This document shows, piece by piece, positions 26,025 to 33,115 of a DNA stretch of 64,000 bases. The stretch lies in contig CAIVXG010000047.1 in NCBI GenBank assembly GCA_903909815.1, positions 1 through 64,000 of the forward strand, read 5' to 3'. The DNA comes from an uncultured beta proteobacterium. GTDB taxonomy: Bacteria > Pseudomonadota > Gammaproteobacteria > Burkholderiales > Burkholderiaceae_C. Position 1 is the first letter of the stretch. Every line of letters begins with the position of its first letter. The notes below the pieces were generated by a model. It was given only the letters and a program-made list of their open reading frames with translations, was not told the origin of the DNA and did no database searches. The translations under genes and the position numbers were made by a program.

Positions 26025-26771
26025 ATGCAACTCAAGGACAGGGTGGCGATTGTGACCGGCGCCGGCCAGGGCATCGGCGCTGCTGTGGCCCAAGCCTATG
26101 CCGCCCAAGGCGCCAGGGTGGCCGTGGTCGACATGAACCTCGACGCGGCCAACGCCGTGGCCGAGGGCATCCGTGCGGCCGGCGGGCAGGCCATGGCCGT
26201 GGCCTGCGATGTGGCGCAGCGCGCCCACGTCGACGCCATGGCGGAGCAAGTGACGCAGGCCTGGGGGCGCGTCGACATCCTGGTGAACAACGCCGGCATC
26301 ACGCGCACGGCGATGTTGCACAAGATGACCCTCGAGCAGTGGCAGGCAGTGCTCGCCGTGCACCTGAGCGGAAGCTTCAACTGCCTTCAGGCCGTGGTGG
26401 ACGGCATGATCGAGCGCCGCTATGGCCGCATCATTTTCGTCACTTCCGCCGCGGGTATTCTGGGCACTGTGGGCCAGATCAATTACAGCGTGGCCAAGGC
26501 CGGCATCCTGGGCATGACCAAGAGCTGCGCCAGGGAGTTGGCGCGGCACAACATCACGGCCAACGCCATCGCGCCAGGCGCAGCCACGCCGATGACGGAG
26601 ACGATCCGGACCGACGAACGCTTCAAGGAAAAATACTTGGACCGCATCGCCCTGGGGCGTTGGGCGCAACCTGAAGAAATAACACCGGTCTTTGTCTTCT
26701 TTGCGTCGGACGCTTCCTCCTACGTCACCGGCCAGATCCTCGCTGCCGACGGCGGCATGACGATTCACTAG
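26025..26771 (+). CDS. bzdZ: Short-chain dehydrogenase BzdZ
   Basis: 248 residues from ATG 26025 (MQLKDRVAIVTGAGQGIGAA), four bases after bzdY. SDR features: cofactor motif TGAGQGIG, NNAGI, catalytic YSVAKAG preceded by VTSAAGILG, and C-terminal ASSYVTGQILAADGGMTI. It resembles FabG-type 3-oxoacyl reductases. As the last bzd catabolic gene it probably oxidises the 3-hydroxypimelyl-CoA produced by BzdY; this step is inferred, not proven by sequence. Confidence 0.86.
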   Translation: MQLKDRVAIVTGAGQGIGAAVAQAYAAQGARVAVVDMNLDAANAVAEGIRAAGGQAMAVACDVAQRAHVDAMAEQVTQAWGRVDILVNNAGITRTAMLHKMTLEQWQAVLAVHLSGSFNCLQAVVDGMIERRYGRIIFVTSAAGILGTVGQINYSVAKAGILGMTKSCARELARHNITANAIAPGAATPMTETIRTDERFKEKYLDRIALGRWAQPEEITPVFVFFASDASSYVTGQILAADGGMTIH

Positions 26772-26781
26772 GCTTGAGTCG

Positions 26782-27399
26782 ATGGCGCAAATCTATTCCT
26801 ACGACGGCGTCGTTCCGGTCATCGATCCCAGTGCCTTCGTTCATCCGAGCGCCGTAGTCATCGGCGACGTCATCATCGGTGCTGGAGTCTACGTGGCACC
26901 GTGCGCCTGCTTGCGCGGTGACCTGGGGCGCATCGTCATCGGCGCAGGCTCCAACATCCAGGACACGGTAGTGGTGCACGGCTTCCCCAGCACCGATACC
27001 GTGATCGAAGAGAACGGTCACATCGGACACGGGGCCATCATTCATGCCTGCACGCTCAAACGCAATGTGCTGGTGGGGATGAATGCGGTCGTGATGGATT
27101 TCGCCGAGATCGGAGAATCGTCCATTGTTTCGGCCTCTGCCTTCGTCGCAGCCAAGAGCGTGATTCCCCCCAGGAGCCTGGCGATGGGTGTGCCGGCCAA
27201 AGTGGTGCGCAGCCTCACGCCGGAGGAACTGGAATGGAAATTGCAGGCCACGGCCACTTACCAGCAGCTCTGCCTGGATTCAAGGCGCTCCATGGTGCCA
27301 TGCATTCCACTCACCGCGCCCGAGGAAGGACGGCGGCGCTGCAGCGCCACCGACGTGCGGCCACTGTCTGAATTCAAGCTGCAACTCGGCGCAGAATAG
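26782..27399 (+). CDS. Gamma-carbonic-anhydrase-like hexapeptide protein (PaaY/CaiE type)
   Basis: 205 residues with a left-handed beta-helix of hexapeptide repeats (about residues 15-150) and zinc-ligand histidines in VVVHGFP and GHIGHGAIIHACT. The C-terminal 50 residues are family-specific for the PaaY/CaiE branch. PaaY acts as a thioesterase protecting the aerobic phenylacetate pathway, and other members are carbonic anhydrases. Ten bases separate it from bzdZ, so it is probably the last gene of the operon. A role in clearing dead-end CoA thioesters is possible. Confidence 0.82.
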   Translation: MAQIYSYDGVVPVIDPSAFVHPSAVVIGDVIIGAGVYVAPCACLRGDLGRIVIGAGSNIQDTVVVHGFPSTDTVIEENGHIGHGAIIHACTLKRNVLVGMNAVVMDFAEIGESSIVSASAFVAAKSVIPPRSLAMGVPAKVVRSLTPEELEWKLQATATYQQLCLDSRRSMVPCIPLTAPEEGRRRCSATDVRPLSEFKLQLGAE

Positions 27400-27403
27400 C
27401 GGG

Positions 27404-27424
27404 CGTTGGAGTCGATCGCCAACG
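27404..27424. terminator. Hairpin after the bzd operon
   Basis: Perfect 6-bp inverted repeat CGTTGG / CCAACG with a nine-base loop, five bases after the stop of the hexapeptide gene. No long T-run. It may end the bzd transcript before the hemerythrin gene, which starts 39 bases further on. Confidence 0.4.
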
Positions 27425-27462
27425 TCATTCATTTACTTTTCGACTGTCAGCAGGTTTTCATT

Positions 27463-27924
27463 ATGAACAGCTTCAAAGATCTCATGCTCGCCGACCATCG
27501 GCGCTGCGATGTGTTTTTTGCCTCGGCCGAGCAGGCCGCAGCGGCACAGGAGTGGGACCGAGCCAAGGCCTCGTTTTGCGCCTTCCAGCGTGCCATGGAG
27601 CAGCACTTTTCCGCGGAAGAACAGGTGCTTTTCCCTGCCTTCGAACACGCCACCGGCATGACCATGGGGCCCACCCAGGTGATGCGCGACGAGCATGTGC
27701 AGATGAACCAGCTCATGGCGGCGGCGCAGCAATCCCTTGGCGTCCGGGACGGCGAAGACTTCTCGGGCAACACCGAGACCCTGCTGATCATGATGCAACA
27801 GCACAACATGAAGGAGGAGCAGGTCCTCTATCCCATGTGCGACGCGCACCTGAGCGATCAGGCCGCCTCCCTGCTGGCGCAATTGAGCGCGCAGATCGGC
27901 ACAGCGCCAGCGCTGCAGGCATGA
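27463..27924 (+). CDS. Hemerythrin-like di-iron protein
   Basis: 153 residues of the hemerythrin HHE fold. Metal-ligand pattern: LADHRRCD, MEQHFSAEEQVLFP, MRDEHVQM and MQQHNMKEEQVLYPMC. Such proteins bind oxygen, NO or iron in bacteria. Its stop overlaps the start of the DUF2249 gene by four bases. With the next two genes it forms a cassette often seen in denitrifiers and microaerobes; the exact role is not known. Confidence 0.85.
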   Translation: MNSFKDLMLADHRRCDVFFASAEQAAAAQEWDRAKASFCAFQRAMEQHFSAEEQVLFPAFEHATGMTMGPTQVMRDEHVQMNQLMAAAQQSLGVRDGEDFSGNTETLLIMMQQHNMKEEQVLYPMCDAHLSDQAASLLAQLSAQIGTAPALQA

Positions 27925-28181
27925 CGCCCCCGGACGCGATCGAGGAGGTGATCGACGGGCGCGGCATGGAGCCGCCAGAGCCCTTTGTGCGGGTGATGGA
28001 CGCGCTCAGCGTCTGCCCTGACGGGCGGGCCGTGATGCTGTTGTTGGCGCGTGAGCCCTACCCCCTTTATCGGGCGCTTGCGCTCAACGGTTTTGCGCAT
28101 CAGGTGCGCCATGCAGCCGATGGAACCGTGGAAATACTGAGCTGGCGCGATCCGGACCATGCAGGCACTGCTGTCGTTTGA
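27921..28181 (+). CDS. DUF2249 domain protein
   Basis: 86 residues. The motif IDGRGMEPPEPFVRVMDAL near the start and LLLAREPYPLYRAL in the middle are characteristic of DUF2249, a small domain often paired with hemerythrins and NO-stress genes. It overlaps the hemerythrin gene by four bases and the following membrane protein gene by 23 bases, so the three are translationally linked. Confidence 0.82.
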   Translation: MTPPDAIEEVIDGRGMEPPEPFVRVMDALSVCPDGRAVMLLLAREPYPLYRALALNGFAHQVRHAADGTVEILSWRDPDHAGTAVV

Positions 28182-29466
28182 TCAGGCGCCGCCGATCAGC
28201 GCGCCGCTGCGGTTCTTCTTGAGCGCACCGCTGTTTGCCATGCTCGCCGGCGCCCTGATCCTGTACAGCGGACCCGCATTGTTCGCATCGCGCTGGACGC
28301 CCGCAGCACTGGCGCTGACGCACCTGATCACGGTCGGCTTCATGCTGCAGGTGCTGCTGGGCGCGCTGCTGCAGTTGCTGCCCGTCGTGGTTGGCGCGAA
28401 CATGGCACGGCCCCTGGGCCTTGCCAGGGTGGTGCATCTGGCGATCAGCGCCGGAGCGCTGTCGCTGGCTGCGGCGTTCCTGAGCTACGCGCCGGCGCTG
28501 TTTGGCGCGGCGGTGTTTTTCCTGGCCGGCGGGGTCTTGCTCTTCATCGGTGCGGCGGGGCGCGCCTTGCATGGCATTGCCGCTTCCACCCCGACCGTGC
28601 GTGGTTTGAAGCTGGCGCTCCTCGGTCTGAGCGCGACCGCGCTGTCGGGCGCGCTGCTGGCCATTGCGCTCGGCGGCTGGTTGTCCTTGCCGCTACTGGA
28701 GCTGACCAGCCTGCATCTGGGCTGGGGCCTGATGGGCTGGGCCTGCACCGTGCTCGCCGCGGTGAGTTTCGTGGTCGTACCCATGTTCCAGTTGACCCCC
28801 GAATACCCGGGCTGGTTTGCCCGCAATTTTGCCTTTGCGGTGTTGACCGCGCTTGTCCTGTGGACGCTGGCCGAACTGGCCGGCTGGATCACGTCGGCGC
28901 TGCTGTTGGGCGCAGCGACGCTGGTCACAGGCGCGGTGTTTGCCGGGTTGACGCTGCGACTCCTTGGATCCAGCAAGCGCCCAAAACATGATGCATCACA
29001 GCATCTGTGGCGTTTCTCCATGGCCAGCGCGCTGCTGGCCTGCACGCTGTGGCTGGCCAGCAACCTCGTTCCGACGCTTCGGCTTTGGCCGGGCTTTCCA
29101 CTGCTGCTGGGGGTACTGGTGTTGGCGGGCTGCTTCATGTCGGCAATCCTTGGCATGCTGTACAAGATCGTGCCGTTTCTAGTCTGGCTGCACTTGCAAA
29201 ACCTCGGTCATGGTCGCCTGCTGGCCCCGAACATGAAAAAGGTCTTGCCGCAGTCGCGCATTGATCGCCAGACGCTGGCGCACTTGTTGGCCTGCGCGCT
29301 GCTCGGCTTGTCGGTCTTTTGGCCAGCCTGGTTCGTTCGGCCCGCAGGTCTGGCGCTCATCGTCGCCAACGGTTGGTTGCTGCGCAACTTGCTCTATGCC
29401 ACCGGCGTTTACAAAAAGCACCTGGCCAAACTTGAAACTGACCACGCGAAATCGGTTGTCCCTTAG
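28159..29466 (+). CDS. Polytopic membrane protein of the hemerythrin/DUF2249 cassette
   Basis: 435 residues with about 12 hydrophobic segments. Conserved polar positions include LTHLITVGFMLQVLLGALLQLLPV, SLHLGWGLMGW and FVVVPMFQLTPEYP. The histidines in membrane helices resemble those of NnrS-type and heme-copper-oxidase-like proteins, but I cannot demonstrate heme binding. Adjacent to hemerythrin and DUF2249 genes, so a role in NO or oxygen response is the best guess. 246 bases without a gene follow. Confidence 0.7.
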   Translation: MQALLSFDQAPPISAPLRFFLSAPLFAMLAGALILYSGPALFASRWTPAALALTHLITVGFMLQVLLGALLQLLPVVVGANMARPLGLARVVHLAISAGALSLAAAFLSYAPALFGAAVFFLAGGVLLFIGAAGRALHGIAASTPTVRGLKLALLGLSATALSGALLAIALGGWLSLPLLELTSLHLGWGLMGWACTVLAAVSFVVVPMFQLTPEYPGWFARNFAFAVLTALVLWTLAELAGWITSALLLGAATLVTGAVFAGLTLRLLGSSKRPKHDASQHLWRFSMASALLACTLWLASNLVPTLRLWPGFPLLLGVLVLAGCFMSAILGMLYKIVPFLVWLHLQNLGHGRLLAPNMKKVLPQSRIDRQTLAHLLACALLGLSVFWPAWFVRPAGLALIVANGWLLRNLLYATGVYKKHLAKLETDHAKSVVP

Positions 29467-29712
29467 CCGCCCCTGCATTTGTGCGATTCGCCTCTCGGTT
29501 TATGGATCTGGACGCATGGCTCGAGTTGGTATAGTGTTCAGCGATTAGCTTGCATGCGCAGAAGGTGTTTGATCGGCAAGTGAAGTTCTGCTTTGTTTCC
29601 AAAGGCGGATGGTCAGCGTGCTGACCTGCCCCATTTTGTTCAGATCATTGAGCGAACCATAGGCGCCGATTTTTTGGCGATCGGATCGAAATTTGAGTTA
29701 TGGAGGAATTCG

Positions 29713-30726
29713 ATGCGCGTATTTCAAATTGAAGGTGATTGGGGTATGCACAACCTCAAGTTATCTCAGCGATCCGAGCCAACAGCCGGGCCCGGGCAGG
29801 TGCTCGTGCGCATAAAGTCGTCATCGCTCAATTACCGTGACCTAGTCGTTCCTGAACGCGGTTACGGTAGCTATACCGGTAGCTTGCCGCTGATACCAAT
29901 TTCTGATGGAGTCGGTACGGTGTGCGAAGTTGGTCCAGGCGTGCGCCGAGTCGCGGTTGGCGACCGGGTTTGTCCGACTTTTTTTCAGACCTGGATTGGC
30001 GGCGATCCTGACCTTGAACGACTGACCCAGTCTTTGGGCGGCCCAATTGATGGGACGATGACCGAAATCATGTGTTTGTCGGACCAAGGGGTGGTCAAAG
30101 TCCCCTCTCATTTGACAGACGCCGAAGCTGCAAGTTTGCCCTGCGCTGCACTGACAGCCTGGAGCGCCCTTACCACTGGCGGCGCCGTCAAATCCGGTGA
30201 TCGCGTGCTAATTCAAGGCTGCGGGGGTGTGGCTCTGTTTGCGGTTCAGTTTGCCAAGCTCCTAGGTGCCCATGTCACAGTTATCACTTCGAGCGAGGAT
30301 CGTATGGTGCGGGTCCAGCAATTGGGGGCTGATGCCGTAATTAACTACTGCGTCGTGCCCGAGTGGGCTAAAGCAACACGGGACATTACCTTGGGCCGCG
30401 GCTATGACCTCATTGTTGAACTCGGTGGGGAGAAGACGTTGCCACAGTCCCTGCGATGCATTCGGCCCGGTGGCACCATCGCGATGATCGGCATTCTTTC
30501 CGGCGGCTCTGTTGCGACGTCACTGGGACTTATCATCACGCGCCAAGTGCGGCTGCAAGGTGTCACCGTCGGTCATCGGGATGGATTTGAAGCAATGATT
30601 CGATCAATTGAACAACACAAGGTTCGGCCCATCATTGATCGAGTTTTTGGTTTTGAAGATCTGAAAGAGGCGATGGTTTACCTCAGGAGTGGACGGCAGT
30701 TCGGCAAGGTGTGTATTGCCCATTGA
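29713..30726 (+). CDS. Zinc-free MDR-family NAD(P)-dependent alcohol dehydrogenase / quinone oxidoreductase
   Basis: 337 residues from ATG 29713 with a GGAGG site eight bases upstream. MDR fold: SSLNYRDLVVPERGYG at the substrate domain and VLIQGCGGVALFAVQFAKLLG for NAD(P). The catalytic zinc cysteine and structural zinc cysteines are missing, as in quinone-reductase-like members. GC content is visibly lower than in the bzd and pad genes, so it may have a separate origin. The substrate cannot be told; neighbours suggest an aromatic CoA or enone compound. Confidence 0.78.
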   Translation: MRVFQIEGDWGMHNLKLSQRSEPTAGPGQVLVRIKSSSLNYRDLVVPERGYGSYTGSLPLIPISDGVGTVCEVGPGVRRVAVGDRVCPTFFQTWIGGDPDLERLTQSLGGPIDGTMTEIMCLSDQGVVKVPSHLTDAEAASLPCAALTAWSALTTGGAVKSGDRVLIQGCGGVALFAVQFAKLLGAHVTVITSSEDRMVRVQQLGADAVINYCVVPEWAKATRDITLGRGYDLIVELGGEKTLPQSLRCIRPGGTIAMIGILSGGSVATSLGLIITRQVRLQGVTVGHRDGFEAMIRSIEQHKVRPIIDRVFGFEDLKEAMVYLRSGRQFGKVCIAH

Positions 30727-30835
30727 CCTCAGTTTGGCGCCCTGTGCTGTCGCTTTGGGTACCGAGTGCCGCCCAGTTCCGCACGCAATCTAGGCCGGGC
30801 ACCCCTTGTAAGCGCTCATTTCGAATTTCGTGATG

Positions 30836-31255
30836 TCAGGAGCACAGGGCTTTGATATCTTCAGGCACGGGGATGGCTTTGATTCGATCCGGAGATTCGA
30901 GTGGCCGAATGACAAAAGCCCGCGTTTCGGTGCTTTCGCACAACACCTCACCACCCCGCATCACCACGTGCTTATGGATAAATACCTTTTCCCGCCATTC
31001 GATGATGTTCGTGTGGATATCAAGGTGATCGCCATCGGTCGCGGGTTGAAAATATTTCGTATGAATTCCCAGCAGCGGGTGTCCTGCAATGCCGCGGGTC
31101 CGTTCGAGTTCGCGAAAAGCTGGCACCCCGCATTGAATAAAGAAGTTGTGTGACGCGGCATCCATCCATCTGCTGAAATTGTGAGCCATGACCAACCCAG
31201 TAGGGTCACAGTCCCCAAATGTCACCTCGACTTGATAGACTGCTGTTTTAGACAT
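30836..31255 (-). CDS. 4-hydroxybenzoyl-CoA thioesterase-type hotdog thioesterase
   Basis: 139 residues from ATG 31255 (MSKTAVYQVEV). The active-site segment FGDCDPTGLVMAHNFSRWMDA and the C-terminal IPVPEDIKALCS closely follow the Pseudomonas 4-hydroxybenzoyl-CoA thioesterase, including the catalytic Asp in GDCDPTG. It hydrolyses aryl-CoA thioesters and could release trapped CoA or control the benzoyl-CoA pool. It lies in the lower-GC patch between the bzd and pad blocks and has its own direction of transcription, convergent with the MDR gene. Confidence 0.83.
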   Translation of the reverse strand: MSKTAVYQVEVTFGDCDPTGLVMAHNFSRWMDAASHNFFIQCGVPAFRELERTRGIAGHPLLGIHTKYFQPATDGDHLDIHTNIIEWREKVFIHKHVVMRGGEVLCESTETRAFVIRPLESPDRIKAIPVPEDIKALCS

Positions 31256-31598
31256 GGCATGGTTACCTTGAAATTTCGTTTTTTTTGCGATCGTGGGGTC
31301 GATCCGAGGAGGGTAGCGCGGTCGTCCTTTGATCGGCCCGAAACGCGTCAGACCTGGTTGACTGTTGACGCGTGATGCGATCGATAGCCTCATAGTCCTG
31401 TTCGAAGATGTTGTTGCGAAACTTGTTTGCTCGCATCAGCAGGTCAATGCAGCCGTCAGTCATTTTTCGTTGGCGCTGGGGTCGCGCCGCTCTTGTAATT
31501 GGTCAGCTTATCAGGCAAGTCGTTCGGGCTGATGGCGCGCTCCTAAAATTGCTTAACGCGGCAGAATTTCCGGACTTTTGTACTTGGCGCCACGCGGT
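31256..31598. other. Gene-free stretch between thioesterase and padD
   Basis: 343 bases of lower GC with no convincing coding sequence. A 66-codon minus-strand frame at 31263-31463 has no family resemblance that I recognise and ends inside the presumed thioesterase promoter. AAGG lies about ten bases before the thioesterase ATG. I see no insertion-sequence end or terminator here. Confidence 0.4.
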
Positions 31599-32468
31599 TC
31601 ATCGGCCAGGACGTGTACCCCGAACCGGCATATTGGTCAGTGCAAAACCCTGATTAAAACTGGCACGCGTCACCAGGATGTACTTGAGCCTGGCTCCCGC
31701 CGCTGCCGCGCAGACACCGGCCACGGCCATCAGCAGCGGTCCAGCCACCCCACCCAGGAACCAGCCGCCAAGGAGCATCAAGCCCGGCACGACGCTGCCC
31801 AGGATCAGCACATTGCGACCGGCGAGATCGAGCGCGCTGCGCGCGCGCGCAGCCAAGCTGGCGTCGACCGCACTGCGGTAACGGCGCCAGACCAGCAGGC
31901 GTGCCGCCAACAGGACCAGAAACGCCAGCAGCGCCAGGCCCGAAACCCTTGTGCTGAACAGGCCGCACAGCATGAAGATGCCGCAACCCTCGCAGCCTGC
32001 GGTCAGCACGAAGAGCGTCGAGAACCAACCCGAGCGCCAGGCGGGAATTCCCCGCGCCGCCGGCAGCATGCGACTCTGGCAATACAGGAAGGCCAGGGCG
32101 AGCGCGGCCGTGAGCCAGATCGCGCCGCTCAGCCCGAGCAGCGCGGCCAGTCCGACCGGAAACAGCGCCACGCTGACCCAGGCTTCTCGCGACATCCAGG
32201 AAGTGCGCGGGTTGATGAAGACATTCAGCGCCCGCAGCGGACGCCCGATCTCCAGCCAGACACACATCAGCCCCAGGCCGATCAGCGCCAGTCCGGTAAA
32301 GACCAGCCAGTCGGGGGAGCGCAGTGAAGCCGCAGCGCCAGCGCCAAACAGCGCGACCGCGACCAGTAGGCCAGTGCCGGCGCCGCCGCAGATGAAATTG
32401 CCCGCAGCGCGCCAATCCCAGCTGGTCTGTTGCCAGGGGTTGGGGCCAAAACCGGAAGCAGCACTCAT
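31599..32468 (-). CDS. padD: Membrane anchor subunit of phenylacetyl-CoA:acceptor oxidoreductase (PadD-like)
   Basis: 289 residues with about eight transmembrane helices, DmsC/NrfD-like. N-terminal TSWDWRAAGNFICGGAGTG and NPRTSWMSREAW resemble the dimethylsulfoxide-reductase-type quinone-binding anchors. Start ATG overlaps the padC stop by four bases (ATGA). It would anchor PadBC to the membrane and pass electrons to quinone. Assignment to padD rests on the padB-padC-padD order with phenylglyoxylate oxidoreductase genes in the same region. Confidence 0.8.
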   Translation of the reverse strand: MSAASGFGPNPWQQTSWDWRAAGNFICGGAGTGLLVAVALFGAGAAASLRSPDWLVFTGLALIGLGLMCVWLEIGRPLRALNVFINPRTSWMSREAWVSVALFPVGLAALLGLSGAIWLTAALALAFLYCQSRMLPAARGIPAWRSGWFSTLFVLTAGCEGCGIFMLCGLFSTRVSGLALLAFLVLLAARLLVWRRYRSAVDASLAARARSALDLAGRNVLILGSVVPGLMLLGGWFLGGVAGPLLMAVAGVCAAAAGARLKYILVTRASFNQGFALTNMPVRGTRPGR

Positions 32469-33115
32469 GGATCCACCTTGTCCCAAAGATAATGAAAACC
32501 GGGCCCCGTGCCCAGTTCCTCATGCATGCGAAAGCTCTGATTTTTCTCCAGCAGCTGCGACACATTGCTCTGAGGATCTTGCAGGTCGCCAAAGGCCAGG
32601 GCATCGGCAATGCAGGAGTTGACGCAGGCCGGCGTGGCCGCCGCGTCAACGCCGGGTTTGAGTCCGGCGGCTAGACCGGCGTCAATGCGGTCCACGCAGA
32701 AGGTGCACTTGGTTGCCACCGCCAGGCGTGAATCGTCCCGGCGCTGGGCCTCGCTCTGGATCGGCGAGCCAAAGGCAAAGCTTGCCTTGTCGGTGCGGTA
32801 GCGCGCCTGGTAGGGGCAGGCGACGGCGCAGTAGGAACAGCCGATACACAGGTCGTAGTCAATGGTGACGATACCGTCGGGGCGCTGCTTGGTGGCGGTG
32901 GTGGGACAAACCTCCATGCAAGGGGGATCCTCGCAGTGCTGACAGCCCACCGGCACAAACACGCGCTTGACATTGGGAAACTCGCCAAACTCCATGTCGA
33001 GCACGCGGCGCCACTGCACCTCCGGCGGTGTGGCATTGGTCTGCTTGCAGGCGGCCGTGCAGGTCTGGCAGCCGACACAGCGGCGCAAGTCGGCGGTCAT
33101 GGCCCAGCGCGTCAT
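32465..33115 (-). CDS. padC: Iron-sulfur subunit of phenylacetyl-CoA:acceptor oxidoreductase (PadC-like)
   Basis: 216 residues with four ferredoxin-type cysteine groups: CVGCQTCTAACK, CQHCEDPPCMEVCP, CIGCSYCAVACPY and CTFCVDR with a distal CVNSC. This is the four-[4Fe-4S] layout of DmsB/NrfC proteins. It starts at ATG 33115, overlapping the padB stop by four bases. It relays electrons from the molybdenum subunit to the membrane anchor. Confidence 0.86.
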   Translation of the reverse strand: MTRWAMTADLRRCVGCQTCTAACKQTNATPPEVQWRRVLDMEFGEFPNVKRVFVPVGCQHCEDPPCMEVCPTTATKQRPDGIVTIDYDLCIGCSYCAVACPYQARYRTDKASFAFGSPIQSEAQRRDDSRLAVATKCTFCVDRIDAGLAAGLKPGVDAAATPACVNSCIADALAFGDLQDPQSNVSQLLEKNQSFRMHEELGTGPGFHYLWDKVDP

